Shown here one piece after another: positions 52,001 to 60,854 of a stretch of DNA of 64,000 nt (its first letter is position 1; every line of letters begins with the position of its first letter). The notes under the pieces are model-generated. The model was not told the origin of the DNA, did no database searches, and was given only the letters and a program-made list of their open reading frames with translations. This DNA comes from Paradesertivirga superstes (GTDB taxonomy: Bacteria > Bacteroidota > Bacteroidia > Sphingobacteriales > Sphingobacteriaceae), in assembly GCF_037622515.1 (NCBI RefSeq), contig NZ_JBBJCN010000008.1, positions 62,001 to 126,000 on the forward strand, written 5' to 3'. The translations under genes and the position numbers were made by a program.

Positions 52001-52831
52001 AGCTTGAACAAACTGAATTAACAATAAACGGCTACCATCAGGATATCGAAATATTAAGTACCGGAAGGCCGCTTATTGATTTCGAGCAGTATTTTATCCA
52101 TGAAAACGGGAAGGGCTCATGGTTTCTTACCACTAAAATTCCACTTCGAAACGAGCAAGATGAAATTGTGGGCCTTTTAGGCATAGGAAGAGATATCACA
52201 GAAAAAAAACATCATGAAACTGCTTTAAGATTGAAAGAACAGCACTTTAAAGCTTTGGTACAGGAAGGATCCGATTTGATTAGTATTCTGGATGAAAAAC
52301 AGCGCTACACGTATTTGAGCCCAGCCTATACAAGTATTCTCGGAATCGAATACGAAGAATTAATCGGTACTAAGGCACTCGATCGGATTCATGAGGATGA
52401 CCGGGAAAACGGTTTATCAAACGTCAACACGTTTAATGACTGAAAAACGCGTTCAATTTTTGCCCTATCGATATAGGGTTGGAAAAGGTAAATACCGCTG
52501 GCTAGAGTCGCTGGCGACCAACCTGCTCGATGATTCTTCTGTTCAGGGTTTCCTCTTTAATTCAACAGATATCACAGATCGGATGAATTACATCCAGGCG
52601 ATTGAAAATCAAAATTCAAGATTGAAAGAAATTGCCTGGATACAATCCCATCTGGTTAGGGCTCCTGTAGCCCGAATTATGGGTTTGATCGAATTAATAA
52701 AAAACTATAAAGACAGCATTGACGAAACAGAACTTTTGAATCATATTTATGATTCGACTCATGAACTTGATCAGTTAATTAAAGAAATCGTTGATAAAAC
52801 TCAAAAAATTGATTTATCGTCAACCCGATAG
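49093..52831 (+). pseudogene. Nine-PAS sensor protein with HisKA-like end, frameshifted near the 3' end
   Basis: From ATG 49093 (MINMELFFNALPTPC) the frame runs to 52443, and the protein then continues in frame 2 (TVYQTSTRLMTEKRVQFLPY) to 52831. Joined it has about 1245 residues: nine PAS domains, each closing with a DIT[ED]-type motif, and a final HisKA-like helix pair with IAWIQSHLVRAPVARIMGL. There is no HATPase domain, so it cannot autophosphorylate alone. PAS 7 is LOV-like (IGQSPRILQG) but lacks the photoactive Cys. The break is near 52403-52413, at CGGGAAAACGG, inside PAS 9 (IHEDDRE...). No signal peptide or membrane helix. Confidence 0.8.
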
Positions 52832-52893
52832 TCTTATAAGGGATCAAGCGAAATAGTGAGGGGAACAGAATAAATTCTTTTTTTTTGCAGGTT

Positions 52894-53310
52894 CAAAATC
52901 CACACACTTGCAAGACAGTTACCACACCCTTATTTTTTTTTTGGTGCCAGAGGGCATTCTTGTCTTTGCCTTCGTTAACAGCTCTTGCCCAGAAGCTTTT
53001 CAGAAGGAACTTGCCGATCCTTTTTCCCAGGTGTTCCATGGCTGCTTGAAGCATTCCGGGTATCGGTAAGGCTGGGGAATATCTTTACAATATGCAAAAG
53101 TAAAGAACGGGCTTTCAAAGTACAATGAGGTGGCAGCTTCTGATATATAATCCTTCAGAACGGTATCCAGCTTAATCAGGCCCATTACTTTTCCGTTCTT
53201 AACTTCTTCAACAACAGGAGTACTAACGCTTCAGCAGAATCTTTCAGTGCAAAAGTAAAAGCATTAGGAGGTACTTCAAGAGGTGTAAGAGATACAGAAT
53301 TCTTCTTGTT
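52894..53310 (-). pseudogene. Degenerate gene of unknown family
   Basis: Collinear coding-like pieces in three frames of the minus strand: NSVSLTPLEVPPNAFTFALK (near 53303-53245), VKNGKVMGLIKLDTVLKDYI then PFFTFAYCKDIPQPYRYPE (53205-53040), and KFLLKSFWARAVNEGKDKNA to a stop at 52894. At least two frameshifts separate them. I do not recognise the family. Confidence 0.45.
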
Positions 53311-53364
53311 CAGGCAAGCTAAAATCTATGCTTAAACTGCGAAGGCGTGAAAAAGTGCGGAATT

Positions 53365-53399
53365 AAAAAAGCCGTCTTCAAATTTCTCTGAAGACGGCT
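53365..53399 (-). terminator. Rho-independent terminator of tRNA-His
   Basis: AGCCGTCTTCA/TGAAGACGGCT perfect 11-bp stem, 8-nt loop, running into six T on the minus strand, 4 bp after the tRNA 3' end. Confidence 0.92.
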
Positions 53400-53403
53400 G
53401 TCG

Positions 53404-53478
53404 GGTGGATGATGGGGCTCGAACCCACGACCCTCGGCACCACAAACCAATGCTCTAACCAACTGAGCTACAACCACC
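53404..53478 (-). tRNA. tRNA-His (anticodon GTG)
   Basis: Cloverleaf on the minus strand: D arm AGCTCAGTTGGTTAGAGC, anticodon arm TTGGT-TTGTGGT-GCCGA with GTG, T arm GTGGGTTCGAGCCCCAT. The extra G at position -1 (53478) faces discriminator C, the tRNA-His identity pair. The acceptor stem has one T-T mismatch (GTGGTTG with CATCCAC). CCA is not encoded. Confidence 0.95.
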
Positions 53479-53489
53479 GTATTGTGCGA

Positions 53490-53519
53490 CAAAAATAATA
53501 ATCTTTCTCCTAAAATCAA
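53490..53519 (-). promoter_or_regulatory. Promoter of tRNA-His
   Basis: Minus strand TTG (53519-53517), 19 nt, TATTTTTG (53497-53490): exact Bacteroidota spacing, predicting initiation a few bases before the tRNA 5' end. Confidence 0.75.
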
Positions 53520-53647
53520 TATTAAAATCATTAATATTTTAAAGAGCGCAAATCTGTTTTACAATACATTGATAAACAACATGCTATTTTTTTTCAAAAA
53601 GATTTGCGCCCCCTTTTAAAAACAAAATCTTATACTTGAAGCGGAAG

Positions 53648-54124
53648 ATGATAGAATTATTTACAGACGGAGCATCAAGCGGAAATCCCGGACCGGGCGG
53701 TTATGGCACAATTCTTCGTGCAGGGCAGCATTACAAAGAATTATCAGGTGGATTCAGAAAAACCACCAATAACAGGATGGAACTACTTGCGGTAATTATT
53801 GGATTGGAGGCCTTAAAAAAACCGGGACAAGAAGTGGTAGTATATACCGACTCTAAATATGTGGCCGATGCTGTAGATAAAAAATGGGTATTCGGATGGG
53901 CTGCTAAGAACTTCGCGGGAAAGAAAAACAAAGATTTATGGATCAGGTTTCTGGCAATCTATAAACTTCACAAAGTTCGTTTTCAATGGGTTAAGGGCCA
54001 TGCCGGACATCCCGAAAACGAACGCTGCGACCGTTTAGCAGTCGCAGCATATCAACAAAGAGATAAATTAGCAATCGACTCGGTATTTGAGGTAGAATGT
54101 GCTAAATCTGAAGGCTTGCTTTAG
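53648..54124 (+). CDS. rnhA: Ribonuclease HI
   Basis: 158 residues from ATG 53648 (MIELFTDGASSGNPGPGGYG). Catalytic residues of the DEDD set: Asp in FTDGAS, Glu in NNRMELLAV, Asp in VYTDSKYV, and Asp in ERCDRLA. Degrades RNA in RNA-DNA hybrids. A TTG four codons upstream is less likely. The 3' end overlaps the convergent fbp stop by 4 bp. Confidence 0.96.
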   Translation: MIELFTDGASSGNPGPGGYGTILRAGQHYKELSGGFRKTTNNRMELLAVIIGLEALKKPGQEVVVYTDSKYVADAVDKKWVFGWAAKNFAGKKNKDLWIRFLAIYKLHKVRFQWVKGHAGHPENERCDRLAVAAYQQRDKLAIDSVFEVECAKSEGLL

Positions 54125-55191
54125 CTTGCCGCTTTAGCCTGTAATTCTCCGCTATTAACCGGTTTCACTTTTTTCTGACTCATTTCGGGCGAGAATTTCA
54201 TCATCATTTCTTCGGCTTTCCGAACCATATTTTCAGAACCTACAAAAATAGAACAACGCTGATGTAGGGATTCTACTTCCATCTCTAAAATACGCTGAAA
54301 ACCATCTGTGGCTCTGCCTCCAGCCTGCTCAATAATAAAGGCCATGGGATTGCATTCATATACCAGACGAAGTTTTCCTTTTGGTGAACTTGAAGTCGGC
54401 GGATAAAGAAAAACCCCCCCTTTAATCATATTCCTATGCATATCGGCAATCATAGAACCGATATAACGGGATGAATACGGACGTCTGGTAGCGGCATCTT
54501 CTTCCTGGCAATATTTTATATATTTCTTCACTCCATCAGGAAAATTCACATAGTTTCCTTCGTTGATAGAATAAATATATCCATCAGGAGGAATAGTCAT
54601 GTTAGGATGTGAAAGACAAAACTCCCCGATTGAAGGATCCAGCGTGAAGCCATTCACTCCTACCCCGGTAGTATAAACCAGCATCGTAGAAGATCCGTAA
54701 ACCACATAGCCGGCCGCAACCTGTTCCGTTCCGCGTTGAAGAGCATCCTCAAGCGTTGGCTTTCCCTGAGTACTTATTCTGCGGTAAATAGAAAAAATCG
54801 TTCCGACAGAAACGTTTACATCAATATTTGATGAACCGTCGAGAGGGTCGATCGCTACAATATATTTTGCATTATTAGATACGTCGGATTCAATAAATAC
54901 GGGATCATCATTTTCTTCGGAAACTACCAGACAGCATTCGCCGCCACAGGTTAACGCTGAAATAAACTGATGATTGGCGAAAACATCCAGCATCTTCTGA
55001 GATTCACCGTGACTGTTCGTCGTTCCGGCTTCGCCAATGATGTCTACCAATCCAGCCTTGTTCACCTCCCGGTTTACAATTTTAGCTGCTATCCCAATAT
55101 CACGCAGAAGTCGTGACAGCTCTCCCTTGGCATAAGGGAAGTCTTTTTGCTTTTCAATGATGAACTGACCTAGTGTTTGGACTATTGACAT
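54121..55191 (-). CDS. fbp: Class I fructose-1,6-bisphosphatase
   Basis: 356 residues. FBPase I motifs: metal-binding DPLDGSSNIDVNVSVGTIFS, VVSEEND, the substrate loop YVVYGSSTMLVYTTG and RLVYECNPMAFIIEQAGG. Hydrolyses fructose 1,6-bisphosphate in gluconeogenesis. The C-terminal tail (SQKKVKPVNSGELQAKAAS) is longer than usual. Followed upstream in the operon by phosphodiesterase and tRNA methyltransferase genes (21 and 24 bp gaps). Confidence 0.96.
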   Translation of the reverse strand: MSIVQTLGQFIIEKQKDFPYAKGELSRLLRDIGIAAKIVNREVNKAGLVDIIGEAGTTNSHGESQKMLDVFANHQFISALTCGGECCLVVSEENDDPVFIESDVSNNAKYIVAIDPLDGSSNIDVNVSVGTIFSIYRRISTQGKPTLEDALQRGTEQVAAGYVVYGSSTMLVYTTGVGVNGFTLDPSIGEFCLSHPNMTIPPDGYIYSINEGNYVNFPDGVKKYIKYCQEEDAATRRPYSSRYIGSMIADMHRNMIKGGVFLYPPTSSSPKGKLRLVYECNPMAFIIEQAGGRATDGFQRILEMEVESLHQRCSIFVGSENMVRKAEEMMMKFSPEMSQKKVKPVNSGELQAKAAS

Positions 55192-55212
55192 ATGCTTAGT
55201 GTATTTTTTACG

Positions 55213-55707
55213 TTATCTATTCCCTAATTCGATTACCTCCAAGGTATGAATTTTTTCTTCAGAAATGCAGAATCTAATTATAGAACGTACATTATGCCAC
55301 CCTTGTTTGCCAGCAGCACCCGGATTTAAGTGTAAAGTTCCAATTTTTTTATCAAAAATTACTTTCAGGATATGCGAATGCCCCGAAATAAATATTTTAG
55401 GCGGATTTAAATATATTTCGGATTTTATTTTAGGGTTATATCTATCCGGATATCCGCCGATGTGCGTCATCCAAACATCCACATCTTCACATTTAAAACG
55501 GTTATGTTCGGGGTATACCGCACGAATGTCTCTTCCATCTATATTGCCATAAACTCCGCGCAGGGGTTTAAAGGCGGCAAGAGCATCTGCCAGCTCAAGA
55601 GTACCGAAATCACCAGCATGCCATATCTCATCGCAACTTTCAAAATGCTTGAATACTTTATCATCAAGGTAACTATGGGTATCAGAAATCAGGCCGATGC
55701 GTTTCAT
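55213..55707 (-). CDS. YfcE/MJ0936-type metallophosphoesterase
   Basis: 164 residues. Calcineurin-like fold: GLISDTHSYLD, WHAGDFG, GNIDGRD, MTHIG, FISGHSH and LNPGAAGKQG, all metal-ligand motifs present. Small phosphodiesterases of this type act on phosphodiesters in vitro; the physiological substrate is unknown. Confidence 0.92.
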   Translation of the reverse strand: MKRIGLISDTHSYLDDKVFKHFESCDEIWHAGDFGTLELADALAAFKPLRGVYGNIDGRDIRAVYPEHNRFKCEDVDVWMTHIGGYPDRYNPKIKSEIYLNPPKIFISGHSHILKVIFDKKIGTLHLNPGAAGKQGWHNVRSIIRFCISEEKIHTLEVIELGNR

Positions 55708-55731
55708 TAATACAGGTTTCAGCGACTGCTG

Positions 55732-56445
55732 CTAAAATATAGTGAAAAAATCTTTTAAAGCAGTCTCAAACTCCTGAGAATATTTTTTCTCCGACTGGTA
55801 AATAATAAAGGAACTCTCGACACTTTCCTGACTTTCCATACCCAAACCTATTATTTGTCTGTGAGCAGATTTAGATCCGGAGGAGCTTATATTAATCACA
55901 GTTTGCAATTTAAGCTCATATTTCAGGCTCTTTTCTATAAAATATCTGGAAGCTTCTAAGGGCAAAATAAAATAACATGTCCCCGATTTAGTCAGATGAT
56001 TTTTAGCGAACTCCACTAATTCATTAAAAAGAACTTCACTGGTATGCCGGGCTAGGTGTTTTTGGTTGTCGGGATTCTTAAGAGAATTAGTAAAAAACGG
56101 AGGATTGCTTACTATTAAATCATATTTCTTACCGGGATGTTCCCGGGAGAAATTTTGAAAGGAATTAGGATATACCTTTAAATGATCAGAAAACCTGGAA
56201 CTCAAAAAGTTCTGCATCGCAGTTTCAGAAGCTATAGCATCAATTTCAATGGCATCAATACACGCTCCGGGAAAACGCTGGGCAAGCATCAGGGCAATTA
56301 CTCCCGTGCCTGTACCAATATCTAATACGGTTGCAGGGCTTTCGGATTTAACCAAAGCTCCAAGTAAAACTCCATCGGTATTAATTTTCATACCACAGCC
56401 CGCCTGGTTTACAGAAAATTGCTTGAACTGGAAAAAATCCTTCAT
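55732..56445 (-). CDS. tRNA1(Val) (adenine(37)-N6)-methyltransferase
   Basis: 237 residues, SAM-dependent methyltransferase: motif I VLDIGTGTGVIALMLAQRF, DAIEID, and the N6-adenine motif NPPF in LIVSNPPFFTNS. The N-terminal FKQFSVNQAGCGMKINTDGV is typical of TrmN6/YfiC, which methylates A37 of tRNA1-Val. First gene of the operon reading into fbp. Confidence 0.92.
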   Translation of the reverse strand: MKDFFQFKQFSVNQAGCGMKINTDGVLLGALVKSESPATVLDIGTGTGVIALMLAQRFPGACIDAIEIDAIASETAMQNFLSSRFSDHLKVYPNSFQNFSREHPGKKYDLIVSNPPFFTNSLKNPDNQKHLARHTSEVLFNELVEFAKNHLTKSGTCYFILPLEASRYFIEKSLKYELKLQTVINISSSGSKSAHRQIIGLGMESQESVESSFIIYQSEKKYSQEFETALKDFFTIF

Positions 56446-56656
56446 TTTTTTTAAATCAGATTTAAAGAAGATCTGGCTTATACGTCTGCCTTATGGACTC
56501 GAGATAATATATTTTTTTAAGGATGCCGGAGATGTTAACTGCCAACGCTTTAGCGAACTTTTTAAGGGTATTTATTAAGGAAAAAAACATTAAAAACATA
56601 AACTATATCCAAAGATCTTTATTTAAATTTAATTAAGATTTGTAAAATATAAACCT

Positions 56657-58066
56657 ATGAAAAAACAGATAATTTACCTGAGCATTTTATTTATTCTAAT
56701 TCTTTCTGCCTGTAAGAAAGATATACCAGGCACAAACTCTGCAGAGAATTTAGAATCTTCCCGCCCGTCAGACTCTGATCATATAGAACTCCAAACGCCA
56801 AACGAAGGCTTTGTTGCACATGATCTGCTGGTTAAGTTTAAAAAGGGGGTAACAGAAGCATCTAAACTGAGTTTTTTATCTAAAATCGAAGGAAAGATAT
56901 CTGAGAGGATTTTAACCAAAATGATGTTAAAGATTGGCGATAATGAGGGCGTTTATTTAATCAATACTCCATTGCCGGCAATAGAAGCAATAACTAAAGC
57001 TAAAGGTTTGACCGGAGTGGAATATGCCGAGCCAAATTATGTGTATACCCATAATGCTGTATCCAACGATTCCTATTTTGTGAATGGCTCTTTATGGGGA
57101 ATGTATGGCGATGCCAGCTCTCCATCCAATCAATATGGCAGCCAGGCCGCAGAAGCCTGGGCAAGCGGCCGTACAGGATCGTCAAGTGTGGTTATCGGGA
57201 TTGTTGATGAGGGAGTACAATACACCCATCCTGATCTTACCGCAAACTGCTGGACAAATTCTTTTGATCCTATAGACGGAATTGACAATGATAACAATGG
57301 TTACATCGATGATTTCAGAGGCTGGGATTTTGCCGGAAACGACAATACCACCTTTGACGGCACACAAGATGATCATGGCACTCACGTAGCCGGAACAATC
57401 GGAGCAACCGGCGGAAACGGAACAGGTGTGGCAGGCATGAACTGGAACGTAAAAATGATCACCGCCAAATTTCTTGGACGAAATGGAGGTACAACGGCCA
57501 ATGCAATCAAAGCCCTTGATTATATAAGCGACCTTAAAGCACGCCATGGAATCAATATAGTAGCCACCAATAATTCTTGGGGCGGCGGCGGATTTTCGCA
57601 AAGCTTAAAAGATGCCATAGAAAGATCAAACCAGGCTAATATTCTGTTTATAGCGGCAGCTTTAAATGGCGGCAATGACGGCATAGGAGATAATAACGAT
57701 GTAACGACAAGTTATCCTTGTAATTATCCAAACGCGAACGTAGTGGCCGTAGCGGCCATCACATCCACAGGTGCTAAAGCCTCTTTCTCTAATTACGGGG
57801 CTTCAACCGTTGATATCGGGGCTCCGGGAGCTGCTATTTATTCTACCGTTCCGGGCAAAAACAGTGCAAACTTTAGTTATGCATCATTTAGCGGAACGTC
57901 TATGGCCACACCTCATGTAACAGGAGCTGCTGCACTATATGCTTCCGTGAACCCTGGCTCAAGCGCCGCAACAATTAAAAGTGCAATTCTGGACTCAGCC
58001 CTGCCCACCGCATCCCTAACGGGAAGATGTGTGACTGGAGGAAGATTAAATGTGAGTGGTTTTTAA
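56657..58066 (+). CDS. Subtilisin-like (S8) serine peptidase lipoprotein
   Basis: 469 residues. Lipoprotein signal LFILILSACKKD (Cys19), a fervidolysin-like propeptide (about 50-135, HDLLVKFKKGV ... VEYAEPNYVY), and the S8 domain: Asp in GIVDEGVQYTHPD (Glu follows where Thr/Ser is usual), His in DDHGTHVAGT, oxyanion Asn in NNSWGGGG and Ser in FSGTSMATPH. It ends right after the catalytic domain, without a T9SS tail. Probably an anchored extracytoplasmic protease. Confidence 0.93.
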   Translation: MKKQIIYLSILFILILSACKKDIPGTNSAENLESSRPSDSDHIELQTPNEGFVAHDLLVKFKKGVTEASKLSFLSKIEGKISERILTKMMLKIGDNEGVYLINTPLPAIEAITKAKGLTGVEYAEPNYVYTHNAVSNDSYFVNGSLWGMYGDASSPSNQYGSQAAEAWASGRTGSSSVVIGIVDEGVQYTHPDLTANCWTNSFDPIDGIDNDNNGYIDDFRGWDFAGNDNTTFDGTQDDHGTHVAGTIGATGGNGTGVAGMNWNVKMITAKFLGRNGGTTANAIKALDYISDLKARHGINIVATNNSWGGGGFSQSLKDAIERSNQANILFIAAALNGGNDGIGDNNDVTTSYPCNYPNANVVAVAAITSTGAKASFSNYGASTVDIGAPGAAIYSTVPGKNSANFSYASFSGTSMATPHVTGAAALYASVNPGSSAATIKSAILDSALPTASLTGRCVTGGRLNVSGF

Positions 58067-58129
58067 CCAAACAATTCCACTCTGATATTACCGTATCAGT
58101 ATCCTAGCTATGTAATTCATATGCCGGAT

Positions 58130-58177
58130 TTAACCTGAATAAATCTCGTTAAAGAGAGTCCCCCTTATTCAGGTTAA
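58130..58177 (+). terminator. 13-bp inverted repeat after the protease gene, probable terminator
   Basis: TTAACCTGAATAA/TTATTCAGGTTAA perfect stem, 22-nt loop that itself holds TCTC/GAGA. No T tract, so the role as a terminator is likely but unproven. Confidence 0.5.
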
Positions 58178-58335
58178 CCTTCGGTAATATTTAGGCTTTT
58201 CTAAGGGCAATATTTTGGGATGGGCCATCTGGGATATTCTTAAAATAATAACAATGCAAGCTAAAAACACCTGTTCGCTGTAGATGGTGCATAAACCAGA
58301 GAATTATTCATCAAAAATCGCCACCTTCGCTAAAT

Positions 58336-58845
58336 ATGAAGCTTCCTTTCAGCATAATTATCACCTTTCTTTTTATATTTTCTGCCTGCAATCAACCGGA
58401 TAAGACAAAATCACAAACCGTATTTCCAAAACGCATTGGTTATGTGAACGATTATGATAATATCTTTTCATATAAAGAGGAAAAAATCCTGGATTCTTTA
58501 ATCAAAAACTTTAAAGCGCAAAGTGCTATTGAAATTTCTGTAGTTAGCCTTGATACCTCCATGACTACGCTCGATGGTTTTAATTCATACACTTTGCGCC
58601 TGGCGAACGCATGGGGTCTAATTAATCAAGGTCAGAAAAATGGCATATTAATCGGGATATCGTCTGGTCTGCAACGGGTCAGATTAACTAACAGTTTAGG
58701 CATCGAAAAAGTATTAAGCGATGTGGAAACAAAAAGACTGCTGGATGATTTCATGTTTCCCGAGTTGCGAAAAGGAAATTATTTTGAAGGAACAAGGATC
58801 GCGATAGCTGAATTAGCCAGAATACTGAATAAACAGAAGAATTAA
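58336..58845 (+). CDS. TPM-domain lipoprotein
   Basis: 169 residues. Lipoprotein signal ITFLFIFSACNQP (Cys17), then a TPM (YgcG/Psb32-like) domain: VNDYDNIFS, IEISVVSLDTSM, ANAWGLINQGQKNGILIGIS and LSDVETKRLLDD. The domain is found in photosystem repair factors and in bacterial membrane-quality proteins; the exact role here is unknown. Confidence 0.88.
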   Translation: MKLPFSIIITFLFIFSACNQPDKTKSQTVFPKRIGYVNDYDNIFSYKEEKILDSLIKNFKAQSAIEISVVSLDTSMTTLDGFNSYTLRLANAWGLINQGQKNGILIGISSGLQRVRLTNSLGIEKVLSDVETKRLLDDFMFPELRKGNYFEGTRIAIAELARILNKQKN

Positions 58846-59007
58846 AGCTCTGTCCCCGCCTTTACCTGATCCCGCAGATCAGGATGAATTTTAAAAAATC
58901 GTTTAATAGACAGCACTGAATTGTTACATGATCATATGTCCCAATCTTCAGGATGTTTCCTAGATTTAATGGCATAACCATTATCACAAAGAACCGTCTT
59001 ATTAAAT

Positions 59008-60744
59008 ATGAACTTCAATGCTTCATTAATTTCAACATTCCTGATTGTTTTATTTGCAGGAATAATTCCCGGCGCCTCCGCAAAGAATACCATAAAATCT
59101 TCTGATGCAAATATAATTATTGGTGCTTCTCTCTTTTTTGATGAAATACCTGCGGGTCATTATCTTACTGATGCTGAAACGCTGAAAGTGCCCTGGCTGT
59201 TTAATAATACGGGGCTGGTAATGAGCACCCGTTCTAATTATGTAATTAAGATTAATGTCCCTGAATCTGGTAACTGGTATCTTTTCGCAAGAAGCCAGGG
59301 TGCCAGGAATAACACATTCAGGGTCGCCGTTAATGATACTGTAATCGACAATGATTTAGGTAACGGCCCCCTCTCGTTTAAAAAAGCCGGTATATTTCAT
59401 TTAAAAAAGGGATCTGCAGATATTAGACTGATGCGTATTGAAGGAGCCCCGGTGATGGATGTTCTGGTACTTTCTAAAAATCCTGATTTCAAGGAAGAGG
59501 ACCTCCTAAAACGGCAATATAATGCAGATGTAGAACTACTGAAGGAATACAAAATTCCAGTAGCCAGCGCGGTAAGGTTCGGAGATGTGACCAACGACGG
59601 AAAAATGGATTTTATGGTGGTAACACATGATTACGCCACCCATGTATATGACCATGACGGAAAGGAACTTTGGACTTACAAGGTAGAACCCGGCGGAGAA
59701 AAAGATGAAGCGCCCGGACTTATCTGGGATATTGACAGAGATGGTTGGCAGGATGTAATTCACTGGCAACTGATTGACGGAAAAGAATGGCTGGTTATTG
59801 CAAATGGTCTTACAGGAGAAATTAAAAAGAAAACAGAATGGCCCGGGACGAAAGCGCTACCGCATGCATTTAACAATTATCGAATCAGCATAGCAAAGTT
59901 TAATGCCGGTTACCCTGACAACATCCTGGTATTTACCGATATAGGGGGCCTTATTTCTATTGCGGCCTACGACAAAGAACTTAAACAGCTATGGATCCAC
60001 AATGAAACTAAGAAAAAAGACCATCTGGGCCATTATGTTTATCCGAAAGATATTGATAAAGATGGCATAGAGGAAATTGTAGCGGGATCTATGTTGCTAA
60101 ATTCTAAGGGCATTGAAGTTTGGAACAGGTTTAAAACGTTCTACGACAACCATGACCATGTGGATGCCTATTCTTTTGCAGATATTAATAAAGACGGAAA
60201 CATCGATTTACTTGCAGCGCACAGTGAAGTTGGCGTTATGGCCATTGAGGCAAAATCAGGAAAGATGATTTGGCAAAATATGGCGGAGCATACACAAAGA
60301 ATCGAGTCAGGAAACTTTTTAAAAGGAGTTGTCGCGCCGCAGATAGCTGTTACAGCCAGAACTTACGGGAATAGAGCCGCCGGAGAACCTTATCTCTGGG
60401 GACAAGTTCAATGGTTCGACTCAAAGGGTAAGCTTATAAGCAAATGGCCGGGTAATCCCATTACCGGTAACCCCGCTTTTGTAAAAGGTAACTGGAAAGG
60501 AAATGGTAAAGAAGAATTATTCTGGTCCAAGTTCAGGATGAACGAAAACGGCAAAGGGGAACAATATTTCGGAGAGACTGTGTATCATATGTTTAACTTT
60601 ATGGGCTACCAGTCGGAAGAGGTAATTACTCTTCAGAACGGTCTCTTAAAGATTTACGGTTATAAATATGCCGACCGTAAAAAAACAGCAAAGCCGAACC
60701 TTAACTACTTAAGGGAAGTAGTTGTGAACCATACTTATTATTAA
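59008..60744 (+). CDS. Secreted FG-GAP/VCBS beta-propeller protein, rhamnogalacturonan-lyase (PL11)-like
   Basis: 578 residues. Signal peptide (STFLIVLFAGIIPGASA); residues about 30-165 are a jelly-roll-like domain; from about 185 on there are propeller blades with Ca-binding DxNxDGxxD-like motifs (DVTNDGKMDFMV, DIDRDGWQDVIH, DIDKDGIEEIVA, DINKDGNIDLLA). These, with adjacent sulfatase and pectate-lyase genes, suggest a polysaccharide lyase or binding protein; I cannot confirm PL11 catalytic residues, so it could be non-catalytic. Confidence 0.7.
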   Translation: MNFNASLISTFLIVLFAGIIPGASAKNTIKSSDANIIIGASLFFDEIPAGHYLTDAETLKVPWLFNNTGLVMSTRSNYVIKINVPESGNWYLFARSQGARNNTFRVAVNDTVIDNDLGNGPLSFKKAGIFHLKKGSADIRLMRIEGAPVMDVLVLSKNPDFKEEDLLKRQYNADVELLKEYKIPVASAVRFGDVTNDGKMDFMVVTHDYATHVYDHDGKELWTYKVEPGGEKDEAPGLIWDIDRDGWQDVIHWQLIDGKEWLVIANGLTGEIKKKTEWPGTKALPHAFNNYRISIAKFNAGYPDNILVFTDIGGLISIAAYDKELKQLWIHNETKKKDHLGHYVYPKDIDKDGIEEIVAGSMLLNSKGIEVWNRFKTFYDNHDHVDAYSFADINKDGNIDLLAAHSEVGVMAIEAKSGKMIWQNMAEHTQRIESGNFLKGVVAPQIAVTARTYGNRAAGEPYLWGQVQWFDSKGKLISKWPGNPITGNPAFVKGNWKGNGKEELFWSKFRMNENGKGEQYFGETVYHMFNFMGYQSEEVITLQNGLLKIYGYKYADRKKTAKPNLNYLREVVVNHTYY

Positions 60745-60854
60745 AACCGGCAGGTTTAAACATGGGCTCTGCAATAAAAAAATTACGATGATACTTTTGC
60801 AGATAACGTATATTAGGTTTAGATAACCAGAAAACCATTATAACATCAGAACCT

